Below are positions 33,955 through 45,197 of a DNA stretch of 64,000 nt, piece by piece. The DNA is taken from assembly GCA_017654935.2 (NCBI GenBank), contig CM065693.1:24761102-24825101 (forward strand), written 5' to 3'. Positions within the stretch are counted from its first letter, which is position 1. Every line of letters starts with the position of its first letter. The notes beneath the pieces were generated by a model. It was not told the origin of the DNA, did not search any database, and was given only the letters and a program-made list of their open reading frames with translations. Source of the DNA: Phymorhynchus buccinoides. Lineage: Eukaryota; Mollusca; Gastropoda; Neogastropoda; Raphitomidae. The position numbers and the translations under genes were made by a program.

Positions 33955-34256
33955 ACAGACGTGCAATGTGTTCACCAGTGAAAACAGCTGTATTGGATAG
34001 TTGTGCAATTTACAAGGGGGGGGGGGGGGGGGGGGTAGTACAATTACTTTATTCCTGGCTATGGGGGTGATCATGCTGGTGAGCTACTTGGTTGTATTGG
34101 CAGGCTAGGGAAATTGTGATTGGAGGGTGTGCTGTGTGTGTGTGTGTGCGTGTGCGTGCGTGCGTGTGCGTGTGTGTGTGTGTCGTGCGTGTGCGTGCGT
34201 GCATGTGCGTGTGCGTGTGCGTGTGCGTGTGCGTATGTGTGTGTGTGTGTGTGTGG
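33240..34256. repeat. GT / GA / poly-G microsatellite cluster
   Basis: There are GT tracts at 33243-33357, 33478-33501, 33680-33708 and 34132-34254, GA tracts at 33502-33575, 33710-33752 and 33906-33953, a GACA run at 33752-33775, and a poly-G run at 34015-34036. It lies inside intron 3 of the ZNFX1-like gene. Confidence 0.9.
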
Positions 34257-34259
34257 TAA

Positions 34260-35380
34260 TCGCTTAGAGCAGAGTCTGGACACTACAATAGTACTGAAGT
34301 ACTAAAGCTCCTTTCATAATAAGACTGGAGCATCAAGACTCTTATTAGTTTCATCGTTGAGAAGCTGCTGAGGCTGCTATTATTATCATGTTAATACATC
34401 CACATAACAAAACCCCATGCCAGCTAAGCACTGGTATCAAGCCTATGGATACAATATCTCATCGCCTCATCATAGAAGTGTTCACGATGGCCAGAACTTG
34501 GATAAGACACTTGTTAGAGTGGTCTTCCACCAAGTATGACTAACTTTGAAGCACGATGCTTCTAAGCTCATTGGCAATGAGACTTTTTTGTGGAAGCAGA
34601 CTCACTTTGAACAACATGTCATTCCTTTCAACTGTAGCTGGAAATGCGTGGGTCAGCACTTATTACACAACATTGACTACTGGGATAATTGTTGGCACCA
34701 GACGAGGCCCTGACAATCAGAAATCTGTAATGCAGCAATGGGTGCATAGCAGGGCAGCACCCATCTGCACATAATTCTGCAAATAAAAGGAGACTTTGTG
34801 TGAAAAATCTCATGACAGTTGCCATCAGAGATTCTGAAAATGATCCAAAAAAGTTGAAATATTCTGTGCAAATTCAAGGTCAAGCATTTAAAATGAAAGG
34901 TTTAGACATAAAATAGGTATCAGTAATTCAAAAATCCTCTATACACATTAGCTTAGAAAAAAAAACCCACATACTTATTTTACGACAGCAATGCCGCAAA
35001 AGTTGAAAAAGTATAGTTAATACAATAAAATCACATTCTCAAGGTCAAAGGTCAAGGTCAACAAGGCATACTGAGGGGCACATCAGTTTCATTAAAATAG
35101 TAGCACACAAATTCGAAGTGATCCTGTGACATGGTTCTTAAGATAATTGCCAGGCAAATGAAAGTACACGAAAGATTGTGATAGCCCTCTCCGCAGAGTG
35201 GCTGGGGGCTAATAAGTACTAAAATAGGATATAATTCACATAGTTTGAATCATTTCAGCAAATAATACTATTTTTCTTACAAAAGAAAGCATTAGATACA
35301 AAATAATTATGTTAAGTGCATGTTTTTACAGTTCTCTAGAGTCCCATGGCGGCCATTTTGAATATTACGTCATAACTCAA
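34260..35380. other. intron 3 sequence, nothing recognised
   Basis: No coding features. About 35042-35065 has AAGGTCAAAGGTCAAGGTCA, a word pattern that also occurs near 55602 and 57898 and belongs to a dispersed repeat. Confidence 0.45.
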
Positions 35381-37589
35381 AATGCCCAACATTTACAACT
35401 TGGCCTCCAACGGATTTGGATTCAGCACCCTCAAATCATGTTAGATCGACATAAAAACCTAATATATATAACAAAAGGTCAAACTTAATTTCGCCTAGAC
35501 TATAACACTAGATCTCACCCGAAATGCAAAGAAAGCATCCTCAAATTACTACGCAACACTACTCTTTTGCATGCCAAAAGAGGTCTGAAAATGACTTTCA
35601 CTGTGCCTGCAAAGGCTGAATAATATCCACTTTGACGGTGGCAAAAACAATACTATAACCACCCAAAGTTCGACAATTTATTGGCTCCTCGATTTACAGG
35701 GTGAAACAGACTCTAGGAATCAGAGTCTAACAGTAGCTAACGATTAGAGTTTCTTGAACAATGTACCAAGTACTTTCACTATAAATAATCATTAATTTCT
35801 TTTTAAACGGCAAACAACAATAACAGCAACTAATACATATTTAAAGCTTAAAGGCCAGGCATTTCAGGGCCGAAAAGTCAAATGCAGTGTCTTTAAAGTT
35901 TACTTCTGAATGGCCTCCTGGCACAAACAGGTGCAACTGATCTGGTCTCAGTCCTTTCTTTCATGAGTTATTCACATTTTAAATTGAACACACTTAACCC
36001 ATAGTTTGGAGAAACCTGTCGCGGTTGAAATGTAGGGCCAACGTAGAAGGGTTCCGCCCTCACAGTCAAAGACGGCGTAAACACACCTCCCAACAGCGTT
36101 GAACTGAGCGCCAGGTAGCCCCCTTCTAGGGCACAATGGAGTCCGAGGGCAGCTACCTGCAACTCTCCCTGGGCCATCCAACTGGCACCCCGACGGTTGG
36201 CCTCTCAGCACCCAAGGGTCCTCAAAGAACAAAACACCCTGTGCTCCTTTCTATATACACTAGCCAAGATACAGATACTTCCCGCGAAGGACAGCACTGT
36301 AACCAGCAACACCCCTCACTGAAGGGGGGAAAAACGCCTGCCGAAGAAGGCCTGTTTGACAAAAAGGCTGATGTGACAGCCTACCTCAGAGTCGCCTCTG
36401 GAAAACAAGAAGGGTATGACCCGACTCAGAGCTCTAACGAAACTAACTCTATTCTTCCAAAATCCAACCGGGCTCGAATAAACAGCTCACCCAATTCAGC
36501 AGAAAAGACATCGAATGATATTCACGGTCACACGTACACACAAACATACCACAACAGCCACCCTCCTTTCACCCTCACTTACGTACGCACACACGGAAAC
36601 TTCTTCAACAGAACAGGTGATTCTCGAACTCCACTACACATAATGATTAAATTGAGCGCGCAACCTTCCACACTCGCACACATGCGCACACGCATACACT
36701 AAGCAATTACAAGTCGAAGAGGTAAACCCAGTGTGGCAGTGTATTTTTACCTCTATGAGATTTTTACCTCTAGCCGCGTAGCCAATCAGAATCGTTTGTT
36801 TGTCCGCCATTGTGAATTTTACGAAACTAAGTGCATGGCTTTGTACATCGATTTCTCTGCAAATATGTAGATTTACACTCTCCTGCTCTATTTCTTGGTT
36901 CTTTCCGTTATTTCAACTTCGTTAGGGTTAGGGTTAGGGTTAGTAGTAATCACGGGAGATAAGTAACTGTTCTAATGCGCATGCGCAGAGGTAAATATTT
37001 CATAGGACTACTTATTCATTATGACACCAGCTTTGGCCCAGAAATAAGCTGTCGGTTTCCTAGGTCGTGGCGCTAGGCACAAACAGTGGCAAGCGCCAAC
37101 TCGTGACAACAGTATTTGTCCTGTGGACAGCTGTCGATGAAGTCAAATGTTTGGTATTCGTCTGAAAAGACGGTCTTCAATTTCTTTGTCTTCTACTTTG
37201 CCTTGGGCATCATGGCGAGGTTACTTCAATGGCAGTGTGAGACAGGCCTAAAGACTGCCAAACAAAGGATTGCAGGAGGAAGTAGCCCCCGCTTCCGACA
37301 TGCGCAGTACGAACTCTGCTCCGCGAAGCTTCCTGAAACCCAGTTTCGGTTTTCGGGTTTCATAACACTCGTTTTCTAAGGTCAGCTAAGCTGGAAATTT
37401 CGAAATACGGGAGTTTCACGTGAATTCCGGGAAGACCGGGAGAGGTGATACCGGGAGGGTTGGCAGGTATGTTGATGGGAGTGTACAGTGGTGTACTGTG
37501 CGAATGTGTTCGCCCATGGTGCTAGGAGAGTTAACGGAAATCTTAGCTGAAAAAGTGACAGGGTAAGGGTTACAATGCACGTTACCCAC

Positions 37590-37887
37590 CCGTTCGATCA
37601 GAGTCCTGAGAAGCAGCACCTGGTCTTTGTATGTGGCCAGCACAGTGATGTCCCTTTCACTGTAGCCCTGCAGACGGAGGTAGAGGTACAGAGAGGCCAG
37701 GAACCGCGCTTCGTGCATGTTGCGCTTGCTCTTCGACTCCTCCACACTGTCCTCCGGCTCACTGTGGGTCAGGAAGAACACGGTGGCCTTCACCCCTTTG
37801 ACCTTGGGGTAGGCGCCCACGCTGGGGTGGTCCTTCAGTTCGGGGTATATGGTGGGAACCAGCAGGGATGAGATGTCCGGTTGCATC
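37590..37887 (-). CDS. ZNFX1-like: ZNFX1-like exon 3: helicase RecA domain 2
   Basis: The acceptor is TGCACAG before 37887 and the donor CGG|GTGGGT after 37590. The first base completes the Arg codon split from exon 2 (LQHR|MQPDIS). It encodes PTIYPELKDHPSV, then VKATVFFLTHSEPED, HEARFLASLYLYLRLQGYSE and DITVLATYKDQVLLLRTL. The ITVLATYKDQ strand is the ZNFX1/UPF1-family segment preceding motif V. There is no stop. The frame ends in phase 0 and joins exon 4 across a 6.3-kb intron. Confidence 0.88.
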
Positions 37888-38360
37888 CTGTGCATGAAAT
37901 CATATACAGGGTGGAAAGATTGAAAGGGGTTTTGTCTGAAACAACAAACAAAATGTCCTCTCAAACCAATGTAGGCATGTACGCGCTCGTGTGCTTAAAA
38001 GCACAGACACAAATGCAAGTTTATGCTTGCAAATGTAAGGTACAAAAAATCTGTAAAGCAGCTGTTGGCTTAAATAGCATCGTATGATATGCACAGCATA
38101 GTGTTTCATATTATAAAGCCCATTCCTGGACATTTTACAAAAATCGTATTTTCAAATAACTCACTAATTAGGTTAGTCAGAATAAAAGACACAGTCGTCT
38201 GTAAAGGTGCTGGTAGTTTGCATTCATGCGTCCGACAATTTGTTGGGTACAGGGCGGAACTATATACTGTGACACAAAGAATAATAAAAACACTGCTCGT
38301 AATGTTTTAGTTTTTCTGACGCATAACCCTTCATGATAATAATTCAACAAGTATGAGCAT

Positions 38361-38772
38361 CAATAGGAATTGTTCAGAAATAATTAAGGGGAGTAATTTC
38401 ATGGTGTGTATGAGTTATCTTGCCTAATTCATTCGGTCAAACAGAGGAAGTTACTCTGCCATCAAGTAAATCCCCAGCCCTTGCTTCTTGTGTTTGAGGA
38501 GACACACAGCATGTAGAACGCAGTGCGTCATTCTGAAATTGATGTCATTTATATTTTTATGTCACAGTTTGCAAGTTCTATCACTTTGCAGCAACTGGTC
38601 ACTATTTTTCTACAAAATGCTTGCAAGTCGCTGACTCGCATCCTGCGGTTTCAAGCTTCGATGCCATTGTTGCATTGACGCTATGGTATTTGACCAAGTA
38701 ATGAAGGTAAACAACTCTAATTTTCACGAAGTGCTCTCCGCTAGTTTTTCTCGCCCGAAAATCATCTATTAC
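38361..38772. repeat. dispersed repeat abutting exon 2 donor
   Basis: This is a second, longer copy of the 29868-30229 repeat in the same orientation. On the gene's strand, exon 2 ends CATCG| and the intron reads GTAATAGATGATTTTCGG, so the repeat terminus AATAGA starts right after the donor GT. It makes up the first half of the 885-bp intron 2. Confidence 0.75.
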
Positions 38773-38972
38773 CGATGCTGTAGAGCCAGGCACTGGAACG
38801 GCACCCCAGCCCGACAGAGGCGTTCGAAGAGGGAGATGTCAATGTGGTGGCGCCCTCGGCCTGCAGTCAGCTCGTAGTTGTTGTATGAGGGGCGCAGCTG
38901 CTGGTGGTCGCCGATCATCACCAGGTGCTGGCAGGCCGGAGACAGCGCCGACAACAGATGGGCTTCTGGCAC
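38773..38972 (-). CDS. ZNFX1-like: ZNFX1-like exon 2: helicase motif III
   Basis: The acceptor is CCACCCAG before 38972 and the donor CATCG|GTAATA after 38773. It starts in phase 0 directly after the Walker B segment of exon 1, giving VEEAAQ|VPEAHLL. It encodes HLVMIGDHQQLRPSYNNYEL, where GDHQQLRP (protein residues about 1135-1142) is SF1 motif III, then HIDISLFERL and QCLALQHR, the motif IV region with its conserved Leu-Gln-His-Arg. It ends in phase 2. Confidence 0.9.
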
Positions 38973-39299
38973 CTGGGTGGAAGGAACCAGGTGAGCGAGG
39001 AATTACTGCTTTGTTGTCTCAATAATAATGATATGGTATGGTATTACTTTCTGGCCACAGGCTCCTCCCACCTGGAAAGAGTGTCACCGGTAGTGCAGTG
39101 CCACCTTTTTCTTTTTTCTTTTGCTTGCTTTGTGAACATGTGTAATCAATCTTAATCATCATCATTATGATCATGTGAAGCAATCATCATCATTTGTGGG
39201 ATTTAATTTTAAAAAGCTCCAACTACTAACAGCAAATAATAGAAATCAAATAATCATAAAAATCAAAAGAAAACATACGCAAGTTCGCAAAAAGGCATT

Positions 39300-39517
39300 A
39301 CACACACATATAATTATACTCTCTCTCTCTCTCCCATACTCACTCACTCATTCACATGTGCACACATAAACACATACAACTCGCACACACCACACAACAT
39401 GCATGCACACACAAAGTGTAGATTGTGCAGGTGTGGGTAAGTGTGTATTATGTGTATGTGTGAGTGTGTGTGCATAAATGTTTGAATGTCTATGCATGTA
39501 TGCCTGTGTGAGTGGAA

Positions 39518-39581
<64 letters not shown>

Positions 39582-39645
39582 ATATGTGTGTGTGTGTGTG
39601 GCCATGTGTGTGTGTGTGTGTGTGTGTGTGTTGTAGGTGAGGTAG

Positions 39646-39697
<52 letters not shown>

Positions 39698-39700
39698 ATG
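39300..39700. repeat. CT and long GT microsatellites in intron 1
   Basis: A CTCTCTC run is at about 39320-39333. Long GT tracts are at about 39520-39580, 39586-39600, 39605-39631 and 39649-39696. Frames here are low complexity. Confidence 0.9.
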
Positions 39701-39770
39701 CATATCTATCCTATCTGTTTGATAGAAAGAATATTAAGCTTTATATACATGTGCATTCACACGTTCCTAC

Positions 39771-42700
39771 CTGTGCTGCTTCCTCCACCAGAACAATCCG
39801 AGGACCCAACTCCTGCAGCACTGCCGCATTCCGCGCCGCACCGGTCGTTGTCATGGCCACCAGACGCGCTTTCTTCATGATGCAAAGATCAGTCAAACAG
39901 CGCTGCTCCTTCATTCGTTTGGACGCGTAACTGAACTCATTCTCCTCTAGCCGTCGCTGGTTTTGCAGAGTCAAAAGCAGTGCCTGCAACCAGAAGCGAT
40001 AGAGTCTCCACCTCTGTGTCATGTCCAAACACCATACGTCTCTCACTGTTTCTGCTTCGCCTCTTGCCATCGCATCTTTGTTGTTGTTGACTTCATGATC
40101 AACTTTTGAAGCAACGAGTTCAACAAAAGAAGGGGGATACTGATCGAACATTTCAGTTATGCTGATGACAGGAGCTTCTTCTCTGGAAAATCTCTCCCAT
40201 TCACTGTGCTCTGATGTCGTTTTGTTTTCTTGGAAAGTTGAGGTACTTGGTTGCTCACTCAGCTTAGACTCCATTTGTTCATCAGGAAAATCGTCCATGT
40301 AAAGCTTTTGCTCATTTTCTTCTTCCAGACCCATTTCTTCTTCACACTCCAACAGTTCATCATCAAAATTGAGTTCGCTAGCCTCACCCTCCTTTTCTTC
40401 TCCTCTTCTATCTTCATCACCAAACTTCATGACATCCGCAGATTCGCCATTGTCTCCATCCACATTCCTGGCTTTGTTTCCTGCGTCATGGCCTGCTGAG
40501 CTGCTGTATCGCTTCCGTCTGCTCTTCGATTTATGGTGGTGTCCATCTTTTCCTTTGTCTGTCTTTTTTGTTTCAAAGGAGCTGCCATGAAAATAGGTGT
40601 CATCTTGGTTCAGTGACTGTCCAAAGTCATCCTTATACAAGCAGAGCCACTCCTGCATGGCATCATTTTTCCTCCCTGCTTTGCTGATCAGACTTTGATG
40701 ATGAACATCAGCCATGACACCTTTTCTCAGGAAGTGATCATGATGAACTAACCCATCTTTGCAATTCTGAATTTGCTGGTCAAGCTCTTCCCTCGAGTTC
40801 CTCAGTTCTTCCAGATATCTTTTCTCATTCCTCAGGTCCATCCCATCTGCTTTCTGTGTGTGCCGCAGCTTTGTGATGTTATATTCACTCAGCACTTGTT
40901 GCTCTGATCGCGATCCTACCCGAACAACATAATGACAAGGTGTTCCTGAAAGGACCGGCAAACGTAGGAGTTCAGTCAGGATCTGGTCCAGGGCATGATT
41001 TGTGTAGCTCACCAACAACATGGGGGTATTTTCCAGCAAACCATTCTCATCTTGTCTCCATAGTTGATCGTTTTCTAACAACAGCTCGGCAATCCTGATC
41101 CCCAGAGTTGTCTTGCCTGTTCCCGGTGGTCCCTGGATCAGCACCACTTCGCGGGTCAGCGCCTGACACAGTGCAGCATACTGCGAATCATCCAGACCCA
41201 GATCAACAGCCGTGGGCCATGTCCTTGGTTCAGACACTTTGTTGCACCTGTACTTTTGCTCAAGCAGTTTCTCTTGTTCCTCAAGGTCCTGGATTAATTC
41301 ATTTTCACGGTCCAAAAGCTGTTTGCAAGCCTCTTCGTTTCTGTTCTCTGCATTCTTCGACTGCAGTTGTCTCCTGTGGGAATACACAGTGCACTCAATC
41401 TCACGTAGCTGTTGCTGAAGGCATCTCACATTTTCATTTGAACCATACTTTTTCATGCACATGAAGGAGACCTGGCCAGAAGAAGCTTCAAGGTAGCGAG
41501 GTGCTGATATGTCCTTGCTCATGTGAAGAAGCTGTTTCTTGAAAGGCAGAGAGCTCTGGCGTGTCAGCAGATGACTGTGCAGGCTTTCGAGGGACAGCAG
41601 AGAATGAACATAGGATGTGTAGAAGGCAGTGCTTTCCAGCATGGTGACATGACACCCCTGGAGAACATTCACCAAGGCATGCACTGACTCAACCTCTCCC
41701 ACACCTTCCATCCTCTCTGATTCACCGGGATCACCTCTCGCGGTAAAACCATGTGATCTTCTGTGAATGTCTTCATGGTCATAGTGATCCCTCTGTACAT
41801 CCAGTAAGTGAATGCTGAGAATCCCTTGCCTTTTGAGCGTTTCCTTATCACTGTCACTAACAACAGCACAGATGACAGACTGACATTCATCCCACAACAG
41901 ACACACCAGGGACCCATAAACCAGCCTTGAATTAAAATTCCTGAAACACGATGCATCGATCTGTATGGTCACATCAATAGCCGAGTCGTTTGACAATGCT
42001 GTGTCCAATACTTTCACATTCTCATACAGCCTGACACCTTGGTTCCAAAACTTGTGTTTCTTGTCTCGGGGATGTTTTTCCTGATGCTTCACAAAGTTGA
42101 TGTAGTCGTCAATGCCTTTGCACAGTGGACCAACAAAGTCCTCACGAAAGGACATGAAAATGTAGCGGACATACTCAGTGGCTGATGAAAATTGTTCCAT
42201 AATGTTTCTTGGAGCAAGAGCTGTATGACGCCTGTTTCTTACGTCACTCATGTTAGGTAGCATAGGAGGAAGGTCAACAGCATTACTTTCTGCATAGCCT
42301 AACCCACTCTTCTTATCACCTTTATCAGAGGAACCGTGTTGAAACTGTGAGTTTTCGATGCTCCGGGCTTTCTTCATCAAAGACTTTGACAAATCTTCTC
42401 CTTTCACAGTGATCCTTTTTCCTGTCCTCAGCACTGATTGTAGGGAACCAAGGAAGAAGATGGTGTCTTCATTGAGCAGAACACCTGCTTCGATCATTGT
42501 TTTCATCACATCCAACAACTGATCTGCCACTGTCATGTCGCTTTCATCAGGATGACGATATCTTGTTGCCACCAATGATTTGACAATATTGATGATAGAT
42601 CTGGATTCAAAGAAGGCGCACTTTTTCAGCATGTTCATCATCTGCCATCGGCAGCTTCCACTGAGTAAGGAGGATTCCAAGAAGGCTGTGCGAAGCAAAT

Positions 42701-43112
42701 CAATCAATCTGTCAGATATCTCACGATTTTGCACATGACATTCCATCAACATCTGCCCGAGATGATTTGTGTTCTGCGCCAAAAATATGCACAGGTTGTC
42801 GGGGTTCCACTGTTCGGGTGTTTTTTCAAAACACTTGCGCACAAATGTTTCACATGATTCATAAATCGGTTTGTTTTGTCTTCTTCTGTGGGAAGCTGGA
42901 AATGTTGATCTTTGCTGTCTTCCATGTTCCCCTGATGCTGCTGGTTGGGTTATCCCACGCTGGTCCCTGAAGTCGTTTGAAAACTTTCGTTTCTTTGGAC
43001 CTTGGGGCCTGAAACATTCTCTCCCGTCGCCATCAAAATGATTTGAAGAACACCGGTGGTCTGGTTTCCTTTTATGTGATTTCTGTCTCTGTTCGCCAGA
43101 TTTGTCTGCCAT
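39771..43112 (-). CDS. ZNFX1-like: ZNFX1-like exon 1: N-terminal region and helicase RecA domain 1
   Basis: A 1114-codon first coding exon starts at ATG 43112 in good Kozak context (A at -3, G at +4). It ends with donor CAG|GTAGGA in phase 0. Order: a basic low-complexity N-terminus (1-80); an ARM-like helical ZNFX1 N-terminal region with FVGPLCKGIDDYI (about 330-350); a coiled coil (about 580-630); Walker A GPPGTGKT at 661-668; motif Ia SYTNHALDQ (about 695); a long acidic, charged insert (about 820-985); and Walker B-like VLVEEAAQ at the exon end. In mammals ZNFX1 binds viral dsRNA and signals through MAVS. In nematodes it acts in small-RNA granules. The role here is inferred. No in-frame stop or frameshift was seen. 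Confidence 0.93.
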
Positions 43113-43542
43113 ACTGATGCTTTGATACTTAAATCAGAGCATAAAGTGCCATTGCATTCTATGCCTCTCTAACTCACAAGTCTGTCGGTCACCGTATCAG
43201 TATACACCTGACACTTAACCAAGAGAGCAAAACAGACATTCTTCTCAGTGTTAAGGCACTCTCTGACCCAAGCAAAGCAGTGAATTGTCTGGTCTAATGG
43301 CTTAAAAACTGCTGACAGAATTTTCACTTTTGGTCTCCTTGGATATGGTGTGCGAGTTCCAAATGGCCTTGTAAAAGAGATGACTTAAAGGTTAATACTA
43401 AAGTGTCTGCACCATGATGAGTAAAACAGTTCTAGCGAGGTTGGCGCTGACTTCACTGCACTGACTTGGTCCTGAAATTTAAGTGCCAGCTTGAAGTCCA
43501 TCTGGAACAGACCATCATTTGGCATTCTGTATTGTCGGACCC
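43113..43542. other. 5' flank of the ZNFX1-like gene
   Basis: This should hold the 5' UTR and promoter of the minus-strand gene. I see no clear TATA box or upstream exon. No other gene was seen. Confidence 0.5.
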
Positions 43543-43878
43543 TTCTTCTTCTTCTACTTCTGCATTCCCAGACCATATGGCCCAAATGGGTAAGGTACGT
43601 ACGTGTCAGGTTTCCAGTTTTCACTGGTCTCCCCGCTGCGATTAGCCAACACATTCCGTTTTCAGAGGAGCTCAAAGAAAAAAATTGGGAAGATTTTTTT
43701 GAAAAAAGGCAGGAGAATGGGCCAATAAGGCAGAAAGATAGTAGATGACAGAAAGCAAAGGGAAAAGGCAGAGTCAAAGTGAGTGAAAGATTAGTGGAAG
43801 CTACAAGCACAGAACTTCCAGAAGGAGGGGGAACTATTTGTACAAAAGACCCCCGGTATCCCCACGGGGATTTGTCGG
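43543..43878 (+). repeat. repeat family D, copy 1
   Basis: It begins CTTCTTCTTCTACTTCTGCA with TTCCCAGACCATATGG. The middle is GGAGCTCAAAGAAAAAAATT, AGGCAGGAGAATGGGCCAAT and GAAAGCAAAGGGAAAAGGCA. It ends CCAGAAGGAGGGGGAACTAT with GACCCCCGGTATCCCCACGG. Other copies: 44894-45197, 54108-54325 and 62037-62235 (reverse). It is non-coding, of unassigned class. Confidence 0.8.
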
Positions 43879-43987
43879 ACCCAAGAACTCACATACATGT
43901 GTGTGAAAAACAATTTAGTCCCTTTTTTTTTTCGTTCATCAACTGCGATTTGCTATCACTATCTGAACTCATAAAGCCAGCTTAGCA

Positions 43988-44408
43988 AATGAAAGAAAGT
44001 GACAGAGTGGCTAAGAGTTCACCTGCCAATTCAATGCGTGAGTGACTGCGGTCCGAATCCCAGCCTTGCACTTTCTTTCCAGTTTGATGGAAAAATCAAA
44101 CTGAAGAGATGACTTAAAGACAAATCAAGTCCTTTGAATGGGTACCTAAAGCAAGTCTGACCCGTGCGCTTTACGCACATAAAAAAAACCCCACAATAGT
44201 TAAAAGTCAATAAGAGCATGGACAGTCCCACTGCCTGGTATGAACCAAATTGATTGGTAGGTTTCCCGAGCCTCTCACTCCCCATCTCACCCCAGCCTCC
44301 CACCCAATGAAATGGGTGGTGCTGCACTAGTGGCAACACACTCTCCAGTGAGGAGCAGCTCAAAGTTCACACAGATGACTCTCTGTGACCAGAAAATAAT
44401 ACCATACC
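43988..44408 (+). repeat. tRNA-derived SINE, family C, copy 1
   Basis: The head is GACAGAGTGGCTAAGAGTTC, then GGTCCGAATCCCAGC, a B-box-like match. The middle has TCTGACCCGTGCGCTTTACG. The 3' end (CAACACACTCTCCAGTGAGGAG and GACTCTCTGTGACC) matches the 3' end of SINE family A. The A-box-like CAGAGTGGCTAAGAG suggests a tRNA-Leu or tRNA-Ser type ancestor, which is inference. Confidence 0.8.
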
Positions 44409-44893
44409 CGATCAGAGCAAGCCAGAGTTCATGACCTCTTCAATGAGGCTTTATACTGAAAATTCTCTGCCCCTGTCTCGTGCCCTGAGATGCAAACGCC
44501 ATCTACTTAAGATCATCGCCCTTGCCTGTCATGAAGTAGTAGTATACAGCCACAGAAAATTATCTGCCCCTGACTCGCCGCTAGGTGGCATGAGCAGTTT
44601 GGGCCTAAAATTATCGCCCTTTCGTGTCGGCAAGAAGAAGTATAAAGCCTCATTCCACTCAAGTTGCCATGGTGGGCATCATTCTCTACAACAAAGATCT
44701 GATGCTTGAGGCTGGGGAAGGGGGGGGGGGGGGGGGGAGGGGAAGGGAAGCAATCGAAATGGGAAAGAAGAATGTGCATGGTGGGGGTGCACAGACACAC
44801 AGAGAACAGCAAAAATGATTGGACAAACCCGGAACTGTCCTTAAAAAAAGAACACCTACAGGACAAAATGTCATGCCTCAGCCAATGCCAAAT

Positions 44894-45197
44894 GTCTTCT
44901 TCTTCTTCTGCATTCCCAGGCCATATGACCATAATGGCTTTCAGTTCTTACTGGTCTCGATCCCCACTGCGTACAGCTGACACATTCCGATTTCGGAGGA
45001 GCTCAAAGGAAAAAAACTTGTTTTGAAATTTTGCTTTTTAAGAGGCAGGAGAATGGGCCAATAAGTCGATAGAAAGCAAAGGGAAAAGGCAGAGTCAAAG
45101 AGAGTGGCAGATTAGAGGAAGCTACAAGCACAGAACTTCCAGAAGGTGGGGGAACTATTTTTACGAAAGACCCCCCGGTACCCCCTTCACGGGGAGG
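44894..45197 (+). repeat. repeat family D, copy 2
   Basis: CTTCTTCTTCTTCTGCATTC and CCAGGCCATATGACC at the start; GGAGGAGCTCAAAGGAAAAA, AGGCAGGAGAATGGGCCAAT in the middle; CAGAAGGTGGGGGAACTATT and GACCCCCCGGTACCCCC at the end. A related but more diverged element may occupy 45677-45915 (CTTCTTCTTCTGG, AGCAAAGGGAAAAG). Confidence 0.8.

Larger units (their letters stand above)
32299..37107. mobile_element. composite inverted repeat region within intron 3, possible LTR-type element
   Basis: The left boundary TGTCACGAG (32299) and right boundary CTCGTGACA (to 37107) are inverted, flanked by ACAAT and ACAGT. Inside, 32583-32712 (ATAGTCTAGGCGA ... AAATCCGTCGGAGGCCAAGT) is repeated in reverse orientation at about 35381-35508. 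The minus strand of the left part has LTR-like features, with an end in GACTCGTGACA. Between the arms are microsatellites. This could be two opposite LTR-type insertions or one foldback composite. A 188-codon frame at 36136-36702 has no recognisable domain and is not called. Confidence 0.35.

Noticed and set aside
35042..35054. Nuclear-receptor DR1 element AGGTCAAAGGTCA
   Set aside because: Related AAGGTCAAGGTCA words occur at 55.4-55.6 and 57.9 kb in the same repeat-like context, so it is a repeat word and not a regulatory site I can support.
36136..36702. 188-codon open frame on the plus strand
   Set aside because: It has no recognisable domain, is rich in Ser/Thr/His from CACA sequence, overlaps minus-strand frames and lies in a repeat-filled intron.
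39344..39722. His-Thr and Cys-Val rich ORFs
   Set aside because: They are translations of GT/CA repeats in intron 1; there is no start context or conserved motif.
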